Notes under the pieces: generated by a model
The model's database searches: none
Told to the model about the DNA's origin: nothing
What the model saw: the letters and a program-made list of their open reading frames with translations, nothing else
Origin: CAYFQB01 sp964345225
GTDB lineage: Bacteria > Nitrospirota > Thermodesulfovibrionia > Thermodesulfovibrionales > UBA6898
Assembly: GCA_964345225.1 (NCBI GenBank)
Contig: CAYFQB010000039.1
Location: forward strand, 18,371 to 82,370
DNA length: 64,000 nucleotides
Direction: 5' to 3'
Position numbers and translations under genes: made by a program
Shown here: in pieces, positions 9,369 to 17,352 of the stretch
How positions within the stretch are numbered: the stretch's first letter is position 1
Layout of the letters: each line of letters starts with the position of its first letter

Positions 9369-9846
9369 GGCTTCCCCCTAAAACCCCTTTATTATTCTGT
9401 ATATTGCTGAAAAATCTAATTTATCTATATAATTTGAGAATATCATCTTGACAGGTTCCCTTTATTTTTGCTGTTTAGCTCTCCTGATTATATCATTAGA
9501 AAAAGATTTCTTCCTGCATGAGTGTATAATGAAGTTCGTCTAAAACAGTGCCTGGTGACTACTGATTACTTTTTGCTCCTTGAGAACTAACAGGTTACGT
9601 CTTACGGTAACGGTGACGAAGCCCGCCCTGTCAAGTAAGCTTTTCTACTTTACAGTGCCCGTTTCGATTTTCGGTTACGTCTGTCGTGTTTATTTAGTTT
9701 GTTTGGTTTCTATAGTTTCTCTGGTTTCTCCGGTTCGCCCTGCTCCTTGCACCTTGCGCCGTGCTCTTTACCAATGACAAATGACCAGTGACTCAAATGG
9801 GGGCATATGGGTTTTTTGAAACTAATCCGGAGATGGGTATGTATTT
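9369..9846. other. Gene-free spacer with low-complexity words
   Basis: 478 bases between the cyclophilin-like gene and the radical SAM gene (its 3' end). Apart from the hairpin repeat at 9582-9667, bases 9690-9780 consist of near-repeating words (GGTTTCT, TTGCACC, TTGCGCC, GACAAATGACCAGTGAC). The 65-codon open frame across it runs through repeat DNA and looks non-coding. Confidence 0.6.
9582..9667 (+). repeat. Dispersed hairpin repeat (GGTTACG family), copy A
   Basis: Begins GAACTAACAGGTTACG and ends with GTGCCCGTTTCG. It matches 25808-25884 almost base for base, including the string CCCTGTCAAGTAAGC followed by TTTTCTACTTTACAG. The arms CGAAGCCC..CCCTGT and ACAG.GCCCGTTTCG fold back on each other. 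Shorter relatives in reverse orientation lie at 17979-18028 and 60076-60113. No coding function. Confidence 0.75.
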
Positions 9847-11490
9847 TTAATTATTAATGAAACAGTAAGGGTCTCTGTCTTCAAATACATTTAGACCATG
9901 ACTGTAAATAATTGCAAGACAACCACCGCAAACCGGCCTGATTGGGCAGGAAGAGCATGATTTAGTCCCTCTGCGATACCGGTTGGCAATTTCAGAATCA
10001 TACAGGCTTGACAAGCTCTGTTTAAAGATATTGCCTATGAGGGAAGGAAATTTCCTGCATGCATGTACCTCTCCATCAGAAAGAACGGTAATAAAATTGA
10101 AAGCAGCTCCACAGCCGAAGCCGGTACATCCTCCGACAGGCACTTCATTGTTTTGATGTTTGATAATGTTAATAATGTTATCCTTCAGCCCCATGATTGG
10201 ATTATCTTTTGCAGCCTTTATGTATGATTCGAGGAAAGAAAGATATTCCTCTTTTGTAGGGAGCTGAAGGTTTGCGCCCTCGCCTACCAGGGAAAGGCGG
10301 TTAAAATTGAAAAGATTCGTCTTATCCCTGAGCATTTCAGCAAGTGGAATAACCTGTCCAATATTATTTTTTGTTAAAGTAAGCATGACCATAGAATAGA
10401 TATTAAGTTTTCTGAGTATGCCAAGAAATTCGATTGTACGTGAGAAATGCCTCTCTCCGCGTATATAATCATTATGTTCGGGCATGCCCTCAAGACTTAG
10501 CTGAAAATGCGTTGGTTTCTGAATTGCGGCAAGTTCACTGATCTTTTGATAGGATGATGGATTGCCCAGAATAGCAATGCTGAAGCCTCTTTCTGATGCA
10601 GCTCTGTATATTTCCGAAAATCTTGGATAAATGAGCGGGTTGCCTCCTGAAAACGAAACATGTCCTCTAACATTTCGGCTTTTGCAAAAGCTGTAAAGAT
10701 CATCAAGTATCTTTAAAGCATCTTTCATCTTTAAAGGGGACCTTTCGCTTCGATCGTAACAGTGTTTGCAATGTAAGTCACATGCCTGTGTAATGTGCCA
10801 TTGCAGTGTGAATAACTCCGCTGATATAAAACGCTCATCTATTTGATGCGAAATATATAAGCTTGATGGATCACGCCTGATCAAAGAACGTGGTTTAAGA
10901 AGGATGCCCCTTCCTACTGCGCGATCCAGTGCTGCAGTTACAGCAGTTTCAGGTATATTGCCTTTATCAGCAACTGTTTCGGGCTCTATCCCCTCTGCTG
11001 CAATCTTAAGAACTAAAAGGTCCTCACTAGTGGCAGTTTCGGTTTTTATAGAAGCGGTAGCCGGATCACGCCATATTAATATAAATTCCTCTTCCCTGAT
11101 CGGTGTTGAATGAGAAATCTCATCATTTCCAGATAAAATTGATAATAAATTCTTCCACTGTAACTTTACTAATTGACATGTGGGGTTCAGTAAAAGCGTG
11201 TGTACTTCAGAAGGAATCTCAATATTATTACTTGATGTAATGTGAATGCCCAGTTCAATTCTTGCAAGATCGGCAATGAACTTTGGCAAGGAAGGGTAAT
11301 CATTCTGGCATGCAATAAATTCAGGAAATTTTTCGGGTGAAGAGTCATTAGAATAAGCGGTTAAAATTTTTTCCCAGATATCCGGATCAATTAAAGAGCG
11401 ACATGAGGCAAAAATTTTATTAAGATCGCATTCAGAGGACACTTTAGAGGATGACCTCTTCTTATTATCCCGGGTAATAAAAGAGGTCAT
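9847..11490 (-). CDS. Radical SAM/SPASM peptide maturase (selenobiotic, SbtM-type)
   Basis: 547 residues, cytoplasmic. An N-terminal region of about 225 residues may hold the peptide-recognition part. The radical SAM core follows with CDLHCKHC (Cys237, Cys241, Cys244) binding the SAM [4Fe-4S] cluster and SGGNP (281-285) in the SAM-contact position. A SPASM domain closes the protein, with Cys at about 455, 460, 478, 512, 515, 521, 524 and 543 for auxiliary clusters. This layout is that of RiPP maturases. The gene lies 137 bases downstream of the UGA-containing precursor peptide gene, on the same strand, with its own Shine-Dalgarno AAGGAGCG ahead of the ATG. I recall protein-family entries pairing such enzymes with Sec/Cys precursors ('selenobiotic', SbtM, thio(seleno)oxazole modification). 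The specific chemistry is not shown by the sequence. Confidence 0.85.
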   Translation of the reverse strand: MTSFITRDNKKRSSSKVSSECDLNKIFASCRSLIDPDIWEKILTAYSNDSSPEKFPEFIACQNDYPSLPKFIADLARIELGIHITSSNNIEIPSEVHTLLLNPTCQLVKLQWKNLLSILSGNDEISHSTPIREEEFILIWRDPATASIKTETATSEDLLVLKIAAEGIEPETVADKGNIPETAVTAALDRAVGRGILLKPRSLIRRDPSSLYISHQIDERFISAELFTLQWHITQACDLHCKHCYDRSERSPLKMKDALKILDDLYSFCKSRNVRGHVSFSGGNPLIYPRFSEIYRAASERGFSIAILGNPSSYQKISELAAIQKPTHFQLSLEGMPEHNDYIRGERHFSRTIEFLGILRKLNIYSMVMLTLTKNNIGQVIPLAEMLRDKTNLFNFNRLSLVGEGANLQLPTKEEYLSFLESYIKAAKDNPIMGLKDNIINIIKHQNNEVPVGGCTGFGCGAAFNFITVLSDGEVHACRKFPSLIGNIFKQSLSSLYDSEIANRYRRGTKSCSSCPIRPVCGGCLAIIYSHGLNVFEDRDPYCFINN

Positions 11491-11600
11491 CTCGCTCCTT
11501 GAAATAGAGGGACTCTTATATTGATAAGTAAGGATCCCCTAAATAAAAGGTTCATAAAAATACTGCCTGCCGAGCTACTTTTTTAATATAGTTTAAAAGT

Positions 11601-11613
11601 GTGCAAACTGCAC
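11601..11613 (-). other. Hairpin after the second in-frame UGA
   Basis: On the minus strand GTGCA-GTT-TGCAC forms a 5-bp stem whose loop starts about 19 bases after the second UGA (11628-11630). The spacing imitates the SECIS after the first UGA. It is followed by ACTTTTAAACT, so a weak terminator is an equal alternative. Confidence 0.35.
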
Positions 11614-11627
11614 TCTATTAATCAGTT

Positions 11628-11813
11628 TCAACCGCTACCGCTAGCAGGCTTTGATTCCTTTTCGGTGCCACCTGCACCAGACTTCTCACCACTTCAGCTG
11701 CTCTGAGGTGCTTTTTCAGTTGAGGCGCAGCCGGAAACTGACAGTCCAGCACTGGCAATCAGGGCGACAATACTGAAGCCTGCAAGGATTTTCTTTAGTT
11801 CAGTTAAATCCAT
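11628..11813 (-). CDS. Selenocysteine-containing RiPP precursor peptide (SbtA-type), read through UGA
   Basis: Missed by stop-to-stop ORF calling. The start ATG (11813-11811) follows a strong Shine-Dalgarno AAGGGGG at 6-7 bases. The leader reads MDLTELKKILAGFSIVA, then a hydrophobic run to LSVSGC (Cys29, lipobox-like), then ASTEKAPQSS. Codon 40 is UGA (11696-11694). The same frame continues as SGEKSGAGGTEKESKPASGSG, Gly/Ser/Lys/Glu-rich like the residues before it. It then meets UGA at codon 62 and, two codons later, another UGA (11624-11622). Reading UGA40 as selenocysteine gives a 61-residue peptide, or 63 residues if UGA62 is also decoded. A SECIS-like hairpin starts about 15 bases after UGA40. 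The radical SAM/SPASM maturase lies immediately downstream on the same strand. The selA-D genes must be elsewhere. The alternative, a 39-residue lipopeptide ending at the first UGA, would not explain the SECIS-like hairpin or the composition after it. Confidence 0.82.
11664..11678 (-). promoter_or_regulatory. Bacterial SECIS-like hairpin for UGA40
   Basis: On the minus strand GGTGC-AGGTG-GCACC forms a perfect 5-bp stem, extendable by a U-G pair. Its AGGTG loop begins 20 bases after the UGA. The E. coli fdhF SECIS has stem halves ending UGC and starting GCACC around an AGGUCU loop at nearly the same distance, as I remember it. The loop GG and the short stem are the features SelB reads in bacteria. 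The bulged U of fdhF is not obvious here. Confidence 0.7.
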
Positions 11814-12115
11814 ATAACGCCCCCTTTTCTATCGGTTAACACAGGCTGTTTTTTCTGCCCAGGACAGAAAACTATATAACCACAAATCCACAAAATTATA
11901 AGGAAATTCTCTTTCTTGGGTAAGGATATGCGTATAGTGGTTATAGATAAATCGTATCAAGCTTATAAATCTTTGTCAAGAATGTGTATAAGTGGTGATT
12001 AGCAGACAATTGAGGCTTTTAGTTTTTTTTATTATGATTTAATTAAGTAATATATTTTCTGCCTTTCAGGGGTTACAGGGCATTTAAAACAGTAAATTTA
12101 TATATCGTGTTAGCT
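11814..12115. other. Divergent spacer with leader hairpin
   Basis: About 300 bases between the divergent peptide gene and the DUF547 gene. It contains the peptide gene's Shine-Dalgarno and, in its presumed leader, a hairpin at 11851-11871 (TTTTCTG-CCCAGGA-CAGAAAA). A looser inverted pair, CTATATAACCAC at 11872 and GTGGTTATAG at 11937, could bind a regulator. No gene and no clear promoter consensus are seen. Confidence 0.4.
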
Positions 12116-12946
12116 ATGAAAAAGATAGGCTTCTTAATAATTGTTGGCTCTATAATTATCATATTATTGAGTTTTTCAGCATCCGCCGCACCCAAGGCTA
12201 AGCTATGGAAACGCTGGCTGCCTAACAATCCGGAATCATCATTAACAATAGATCATAGCCAATGGGATCGTTTCCTGAAGTCAAATGTTACTGCAGGCAT
12301 TGATGGCATAAACAGAGTTAAATATAAGCAAGTATCAATTGCTGACCGCGCCATGTTAAAAGATTATATTAATGGTTTATCCGAAGTGCAGGTGAGCAAG
12401 CTGAAAAGGAAAGAACAAATGTCTTACTGGATTAACCTTTATAATGCCCTTACTGTAGAAGTAATAATGTTGCATTATCCGGTGAAGAGTATACGTGAGA
12501 TTGATATTTCACCCGGATGGTTTTCTGACGGTCCCTGGGACAAGAAGTTAATAAGAATAGAGGGAGTGGAAGTTACGCTTAACGACATTGAACACCGTAT
12601 TCTTCGTCCTATATGGAAGGACCCGAGAATTCACTACGCGGTGAACTGTGCATCACTTGGCTGCCCGAACCTACAGATGGAGGCATTCACATCACATAAT
12701 ACTGAAGAACTTCTTAACAAGGCTGCACGGGAATATATAAACCACCCGCGTGGAGTCCGGTTTCAGGATACAAGATTGATAGTATCAAGTATCTACAGAT
12801 GGTTCGAATCTGATTTCGGTGATACCGACAAAGAAATTATTGCCCACTTTAGGCGGTATGCTTCTCCTGAGCTTGCTAAAAAGCTTGATGGTGTTAAAAA
12901 AATTTCTGGACATGAATATGACTGGTTACTGAATGAACTTAAATAA
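12116..12946 (+). CDS. Exported DUF547-family protein
   Basis: About 276 residues. The ATG at 12116 starts MKKIGFLIIVGSIIII, a signal peptide ending near SASAAPK (about residue 27). The body matches the DUF547 family: EQMSYWINLYNALTVEVI, IDISPGWFSDGPWDKK, LNDIEHRILRP and the cysteine motif HYAVNCASLGCPNL (about 180). That Cys-containing motif is reminiscent of papain-like or transglutaminase-like folds, but activity is not established. GTG at 12107 would add three residues. Neither start has a visible Shine-Dalgarno. It is divergent from the peptide locus and probably transcribed alone. Confidence 0.85.
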   Translation: MKKIGFLIIVGSIIIILLSFSASAAPKAKLWKRWLPNNPESSLTIDHSQWDRFLKSNVTAGIDGINRVKYKQVSIADRAMLKDYINGLSEVQVSKLKRKEQMSYWINLYNALTVEVIMLHYPVKSIREIDISPGWFSDGPWDKKLIRIEGVEVTLNDIEHRILRPIWKDPRIHYAVNCASLGCPNLQMEAFTSHNTEELLNKAAREYINHPRGVRFQDTRLIVSSIYRWFESDFGDTDKEIIAHFRRYASPELAKKLDGVKKISGHEYDWLLNELK

Positions 12947-13212
12947 TTCCTTGATCCGAATATTTAATTATTTAAGACAATGATAAACAATATTCTCCTG
13001 AGCCATCCATTAATTTGCAAATCGAAATTTGGGTTCCTGATGTATTAGTGCATATAATATATTCGATATATAAAGAGTATTATCAATTTTACTAAAATTA
13101 ATTGTTGATTAATGCGGATTTGATATTATTTAGCTTCTGATTGCATTAAGCACAGCAATATTTTTTCACTTATTTTAGGTTAATATAATAAATTATAAAA
13201 AGTTGAACTGCC

Positions 13213-15105
13213 ATGGATGTAACTAAAAACTACGACATAATTGTTATAGGTGCCGGGCATGCTGGATGCGAGGCAGCCCTTGCATCTGCTCGTCTTGGAT
13301 TATCCACGTGCTTATTGACGATGAATTTGGATACCATAGCCCAGATGTCCTGCAACCCGGCAATAGGAGGGCTTGCAAAAGGACATCTGGTAAGAGAGAT
13401 AGATGCACTTGGCGGCGAGATGGCAAAAGTCACTGACCTTGCGGGAATACAATTCAGGATGCTGAATAAGTCAAAGGGGCCTGCAGTCTGGTCATTAAGG
13501 GCCCAGGACGACAGGGTTTTATACAGGCTTAAGATGAGACATGCCCTTGAGTCCCAGGTAAACCTCTATATAAAACAGGCAACAGCAGAAGAACTTATCG
13601 TGGAAGGCGGGAACATAAAAGGAGTTAGGACATCCCTTGGGACTGTATACGGGGCAAAGGCTGTTATTGTAACAACCGGCACGTTTTTAAAAGGTCTTAT
13701 GCATATCGGGCAGGAAAGTTTTTCCGCGGGAAGGGCTGGAGAGTTTCCCTCAATTGGTCTTTCTGACTGTTTGAGCAGGATTGGGCTGAAAATAGGTCGC
13801 CTTAAGACCGGCACCCCGCCACGGCTGGATGCTAAGACCATAGATTTCTCAAAGACAGAAGCACAGTTTGGAGATGACCCGCCAATACCGTTTTCACATA
13901 GCACAGAAAAGATAGTTAATCCACAGCTTCCATGTTATATAACCTATACGAATAAAAAGACCCACATGATCATTAATAGAAACCTTGAGCGTTCAGCCAT
14001 GTACAGTGGCAGGATTAAGGGAATAGGGCCCAGATACTGTCCTTCGATAGAGGATAAGGTGGTGCGTTTTTCAGAACGTGAAAGGCATCAGGTATTTCTC
14101 GAACCAGAGGGGCTTGAGACTAAAGAATACTATGCAAACGGCATATCAACAAGCCTGCCGCTTGATGTGCAGATGGAACTAATAAGGACAATTCCGGGCC
14201 TTGAAGAGGTTGAGATCATGAGACCAGCATATGCTATTGAATACGATTTTGTTTTCCCTACACAGTTAAAACATAATCTTGAGACAAAGACTATTGGGGG
14301 ACTATTCCTTGCAGGGCAGATCAATGGGACTTCCGGCTACGAGGAAGCTGCTGCACAGGGACTTATGGCAGGGATAAATGCCTCGCTTAAAATACTTGGG
14401 AAAAAACCATTAATTCTTGGAAGACATGAGGCATATACAGGAGTAATGATCGACGACCTGATAACAAAAGGCACAAGCGAGCCATACAGGTTATTTACAT
14501 CAAGGGCAGAATACAGGCTCCTTCTGAGGCATGACAATGCAGATATGCGGCTTATGGATAAAGGACACGAGATAGGTCTGCTGGAGGATGATGTATTTAA
14601 AAGATTCAAGGATAAGAGAAGGATGATCGAAGAAGAGATAAATAGGGTTAAAAAGAAAAGGATTAAGCCGGAGGCGATAAATAAATTTCTGAAGAATCTC
14701 GGGACATCGACTATTGATGAGGATACCACAGTAGAACAGCTACTGAAAAGGCCCGAAGTTTCATACAGTTTAATAAAAGAGTTCTCACCTCCTGAAAAGG
14801 AACTGGGAAAGGATGAAGAACATCAGGTAGAGATACAGGTGAAATATGAGGGATATATTATCAGGCAGATGGAGACTGCTGAGAAATTGAACAAAATCGA
14901 GGGGAAGAAAATTCCCGAAAAGTTTGACTATAGCTCACTTTCGGGTATTTCAAAAGAGATACTATTAAAACTTGAAGAGGTAAGACCTGAGAATTTAGGA
15001 CAGGCAAGCAGGATACAGGGAATGACACCGGTGGCCCTGTCGCTTATAATGGTCGCTGTAGAGAAGATGAAACGGACAAAACAGAAAGAAGCAAGGGAAA
15101 ATTGA
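13213..15105 (+). CDS. mnmG: tRNA uridine-5-carboxymethylaminomethyl modification enzyme MnmG (GidA)
   Basis: 630 residues, full length for the family. The FAD-binding GAGHAGCEAA lies at residues 13-22, and CNPAIGGLAKGHLVREIDALGG follows around 47-68 (two segments of the hallmark). The C-terminal helical domain carries IEGKKIP and the QASRIQGMTP motif that contacts MnmE. With MnmE it installs the cmnm5 group on U34 of several tRNAs, using FAD, tetrahydrofolate carbon and GTP. The start ATG lacks a strong Shine-Dalgarno. The following membrane-protein gene overlaps the stop by 4 bases (TTGA), so the two are translationally coupled. mnmE is not in view. Confidence 0.96.
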   Translation: MDVTKNYDIIVIGAGHAGCEAALASARLGLSTCLLTMNLDTIAQMSCNPAIGGLAKGHLVREIDALGGEMAKVTDLAGIQFRMLNKSKGPAVWSLRAQDDRVLYRLKMRHALESQVNLYIKQATAEELIVEGGNIKGVRTSLGTVYGAKAVIVTTGTFLKGLMHIGQESFSAGRAGEFPSIGLSDCLSRIGLKIGRLKTGTPPRLDAKTIDFSKTEAQFGDDPPIPFSHSTEKIVNPQLPCYITYTNKKTHMIINRNLERSAMYSGRIKGIGPRYCPSIEDKVVRFSERERHQVFLEPEGLETKEYYANGISTSLPLDVQMELIRTIPGLEEVEIMRPAYAIEYDFVFPTQLKHNLETKTIGGLFLAGQINGTSGYEEAAAQGLMAGINASLKILGKKPLILGRHEAYTGVMIDDLITKGTSEPYRLFTSRAEYRLLLRHDNADMRLMDKGHEIGLLEDDVFKRFKDKRRMIEEEINRVKKKRIKPEAINKFLKNLGTSTIDEDTTVEQLLKRPEVSYSLIKEFSPPEKELGKDEEHQVEIQVKYEGYIIRQMETAEKLNKIEGKKIPEKFDYSSLSGISKEILLKLEEVRPENLGQASRIQGMTPVALSLIMVAVEKMKRTKQKEAREN

Positions 15106-15374
15106 GTTTTTTCGAGGTTATAATGCTTATCTGTTTTGGCGCTGCATGGCCTTTTTCCATTTACAGGTCCTATGTGTCAAGAACTACTGCAGGCAAAAGT
15201 ATAATTTTCCTCTATGTGATATTCACCGGGTACATCGCTGGAATTATTCATAAAATAATTTACAATCCAGATATCGTTACCTATCTGTACGGTTTTAACG
15301 GGCTTCTGGTATTCATAGATATAGTCATTTATCACAGAAACAGGTGGATCGAGATTAAGACTCAGGAAGTATAG
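15102..15374 (+). CDS. Small PQ-loop/SemiSWEET-like membrane protein
   Basis: 90 residues with three hydrophobic helices: about 3-20, 31-50 and 60-77. The first ends in WPFSIYRSYVSR, where a PQ motif sits in SemiSWEET half-transporters, and TAGKS matches the cytosolic turn of that fold. The start is TTG, overlapping the mnmG stop as TTGA. The gene meets lexA tail to tail one base later. The assignment to the PQ-loop superfamily rests on topology and these short motifs. Substrate unknown. Confidence 0.65.
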   Translation: MSFFEVIMLICFGAAWPFSIYRSYVSRTTAGKSIIFLYVIFTGYIAGIIHKIIYNPDIVTYLYGFNGLLVFIDIVIYHRNRWIEIKTQEV

Positions 15375-15980
15375 TTAAAACTTTCTAATGACCCCGATGA
15401 CCCTTCCTATTATCTGCACATCCATTGGGTTTAGCACTATTGGTTTAAATGATCTGTTCGCAGGTACAAGCCTGACCTTGCCCTTTTCACTGTAGAAACG
15501 CTTTATTGTTACCTCGTCGTCAATGAGTACAACAGTAATACTCCCTTTGACCGGTTCCTTTTCCGGCTTTACTATAACAAGGTCGCCTTTAAATATTCCG
15601 GCTTCAATCATGCTGTCACCTGTTACCTTCAATGCAAATGCCTCCTTATTCTTGAATAGATTTTTGTCCACTGTTATATATGTCTCAATCTCTTCCAGGA
15701 CAATGATGGGTTTGCCTGCACGAACTCTTCCAAGCACCGGAATGCTGCGACCAGATGTCGTCTTCAGACCTATGATCTTTATTCCTCTTGTTTTTAGAGG
15801 CGTTTTTGTAAGGAAACCTTTTTTTAAAAGGGCATTTATATGGAGTTGTGCTGAGAGCGGGCTTGAAAAACCGAAATGTGAAGCTACTTCACGCACAGTC
15901 GGGGACACACCTTCCTTTTCTATGAACTGCTTGATAAAACCCAGGACCTCTTTCTGTCTATCGGTTGGTTGTTCAGGCAT
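15375..15980 (-). CDS. lexA: LexA repressor
   Basis: About 201 residues from the chosen ATG; an upstream ATG at 15995 would add MYSFN. The N-terminal winged helix reads QKEVLGFIKQFIEKEGVSPTVREVA. The self-cleavage site is the Ala-Gly bond in GRVRAGKP. The protease dyad is the Ser in TGDSM and the Lys in VTIKRFY, 37 residues apart as in E. coli. RecA-activated self-cleavage would derepress the SOS regulon. A palindrome at 15987-16004 overlaps the upstream ATG, so initiation at 15980 on a short or leaderless message is favoured. Autoregulation is very likely. Confidence 0.95.
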   Translation of the reverse strand: MPEQPTDRQKEVLGFIKQFIEKEGVSPTVREVASHFGFSSPLSAQLHINALLKKGFLTKTPLKTRGIKIIGLKTTSGRSIPVLGRVRAGKPIIVLEEIETYITVDKNLFKNKEAFALKVTGDSMIEAGIFKGDLVIVKPEKEPVKGSITVVLIDDEVTIKRFYSEKGKVRLVPANRSFKPIVLNPMDVQIIGRVIGVIRKF

Positions 15981-15986
15981 ATTAAA

Positions 15987-16004
15987 ACTATACATTTGTA
16001 TAGT
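15987..16004. promoter_or_regulatory. Predicted LexA operator (SOS box)
   Basis: ACTATACA-TT-TGTATAGT has perfect 8-bp arms around a 2-bp spacer. It begins 7 bases upstream of the chosen lexA start and covers the upstream ATG at 15995. Position and symmetry fit an autoregulatory SOS box with a lineage-specific sequence, different from the E. coli CTGT-N8-ACAG and Gram-positive GAAC-N4-GTTC boxes. Confidence 0.7.
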
Positions 16005-16088
16005 ACAAAAATCAAGCGTATTTTAGGTGTAAATTGATTGAAATAGAAAATTTAATTGAAATGGCAAAATGAGACTTTTGTAAAATCT

Positions 16089-17018
16089 CTAAGGTGACTC
16101 AGAGATAAAGAGTCCTGTGCTAAGATAACGTTCTCCCCTGTCAGGAAGAATTACAACAACACTCTTATTTTTGCCGAGTTTTTTAGCTACTTTTAAAGCT
16201 GCAAACATGGCTGCGCCAGATGATATCCCTGAAAGAATGCCTTCTTTCTTTGCCAGTATTTGTGATATTTCTGCAGCGTCAATATCGGTCACCTGAATTA
16301 CTTCATTATAGATTTTAGTGTTTAAAACAGCAGGTACAAATCCTGCTCCTATGCCTGCAATCTTGTGGCGGCCGGGTTCGCCACCTGATAAAACTGGGGA
16401 AGCAGCGGGCTCGACAGCGGCGATCCATATGTCAGGTTTCCTTCCCTTAAAAACTTCTCCAACGCCTGTTATTGTCCCTCCTGTCCCAACACCGGCGACA
16501 AACCCGTCAGGAACTCCGCCCATGTCATTTAAGATTTCCAGGGCAGTTGTCTTTCTGTGAATTTCGGGATTAGCCATGTTTTCGAATTGTTGAGGCATAA
16601 AATAATCAGGATTATTTTTGCAGATCTCTTCAGCCTTTTCGACAGCACCCTTCATGCCCTTGGTGCCGTCGGTCAGAATAAGTTCTGCACCATAAGCTTC
16701 AAGCAACTGCCTTCTCTCAATGGACATAGTATCGGGCATTGTAAGTATAAGCCTGTATCCTTTAACAGATGCTACCATTGCAAGCCCTATTCCTGTATTT
16801 CCGCTTGTAGGCTCAATGATTACACCACGTGCCTTTAGTTTTCCGTCCTTCTCGGCAGCTTCGATCATTGAAAGCGCAATCCTGTCCTTAACTGAGCCGG
16901 CTGGATTATAACCCTCGAGTTTTGCCCATATCTCTGCATCATCCGTACCTGTCAGGTAATTGATTTTAACCAATGGAGAGTGACCGATTAACTGAAGGGT
17001 ATCTTTATTAAGTTTCAT
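16089..17018 (-). CDS. cysK: Cysteine synthase (O-acetylserine sulfhydrylase)
   Basis: 309 residues, a PLP enzyme of fold type II. The PLP lysine is Lys44 in NPAGSVKDR; PTSGNTGIGLA binds substrate; GTGGTITGVG is the phosphate-binding loop. GISSGAA near the C-terminus completes the family pattern. It makes cysteine from O-acetylserine and sulfide, which this organism would produce in abundance. CysK and CysM cannot be told apart safely by eye; the length and motifs favour CysK. A long structured inverted-repeat element lies 100-270 bases upstream of its start. Confidence 0.94.
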   Translation of the reverse strand: MKLNKDTLQLIGHSPLVKINYLTGTDDAEIWAKLEGYNPAGSVKDRIALSMIEAAEKDGKLKARGVIIEPTSGNTGIGLAMVASVKGYRLILTMPDTMSIERRQLLEAYGAELILTDGTKGMKGAVEKAEEICKNNPDYFMPQQFENMANPEIHRKTTALEILNDMGGVPDGFVAGVGTGGTITGVGEVFKGRKPDIWIAAVEPAASPVLSGGEPGRHKIAGIGAGFVPAVLNTKIYNEVIQVTDIDAAEISQILAKKEGILSGISSGAAMFAALKVAKKLGKNKSVVVILPDRGERYLSTGLFISESP

Positions 17019-17116
17019 AAATTCTAGAAATATCCCATGAACTATAAAAATTATAGCACAGGGAAGATGCTGTTTTCATTGATACTTTAACCCCCAAAAT
17101 CCAACTAAGTATAAAA

Positions 17117-17290
17117 AGAGCAGGTGTATGTGCAGAAAAAGTCTTTACCATTTTATCCCGACTTTTCGGGGCAACACCTTTGTAAGTCCTCTCGATACCC
17201 GATTACCTTCACGTTATCATATAAAAGGATTTGTATTAATAACTAGCAGATTGTGATTTGTAAAGGTTTTTCTGCATGTATACCTGCTCT
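17117..17290. repeat. 174-nt element with ~30-bp terminal inverted repeats
   Basis: The left end AGAGCAGGTGTATGTGCAG (17117-17135) plus AAAAAGTCTTTACC pairs with the right end GGTAAAGGTTTTTCTGCATG and TATACCTGCTCT (17259-17290). Mismatches are mostly G-U compatible. Inside is a small hairpin CCCGA-CTTT-TCGGG at 17157-17170. Read on the minus strand, the closing stem ends in CTGCTCTTTTTATAC, a terminator-like T-run, and cysK begins about 100 bases further on. Read as DNA, it resembles a MITE flanked by AAA on both sides. A structured RNA or a MITE are both possible. No coding frame is seen. Confidence 0.6.
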
Positions 17291-17352
17291 AAACGCTAAT
17301 GATGGTAAGCAAATTTTTATAATGAAAATTGAAGATTTTGGATTATTAAAAT

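Noticed and set aside
9580..9777. 65-codon open frame on the plus strand
   Set aside because: It lies across a dispersed hairpin repeat and low-complexity words; no ribosome site and no family resemblance.
17117..17290. T-box, SAM or 6S RNA identity for the inverted-repeat element
   Set aside because: A Cys T-box upstream of cysK was attractive, but the TGGNACCGCG core is absent. I found no SAM-riboswitch core, and no similarity to 6S RNA beyond size and closing stem.
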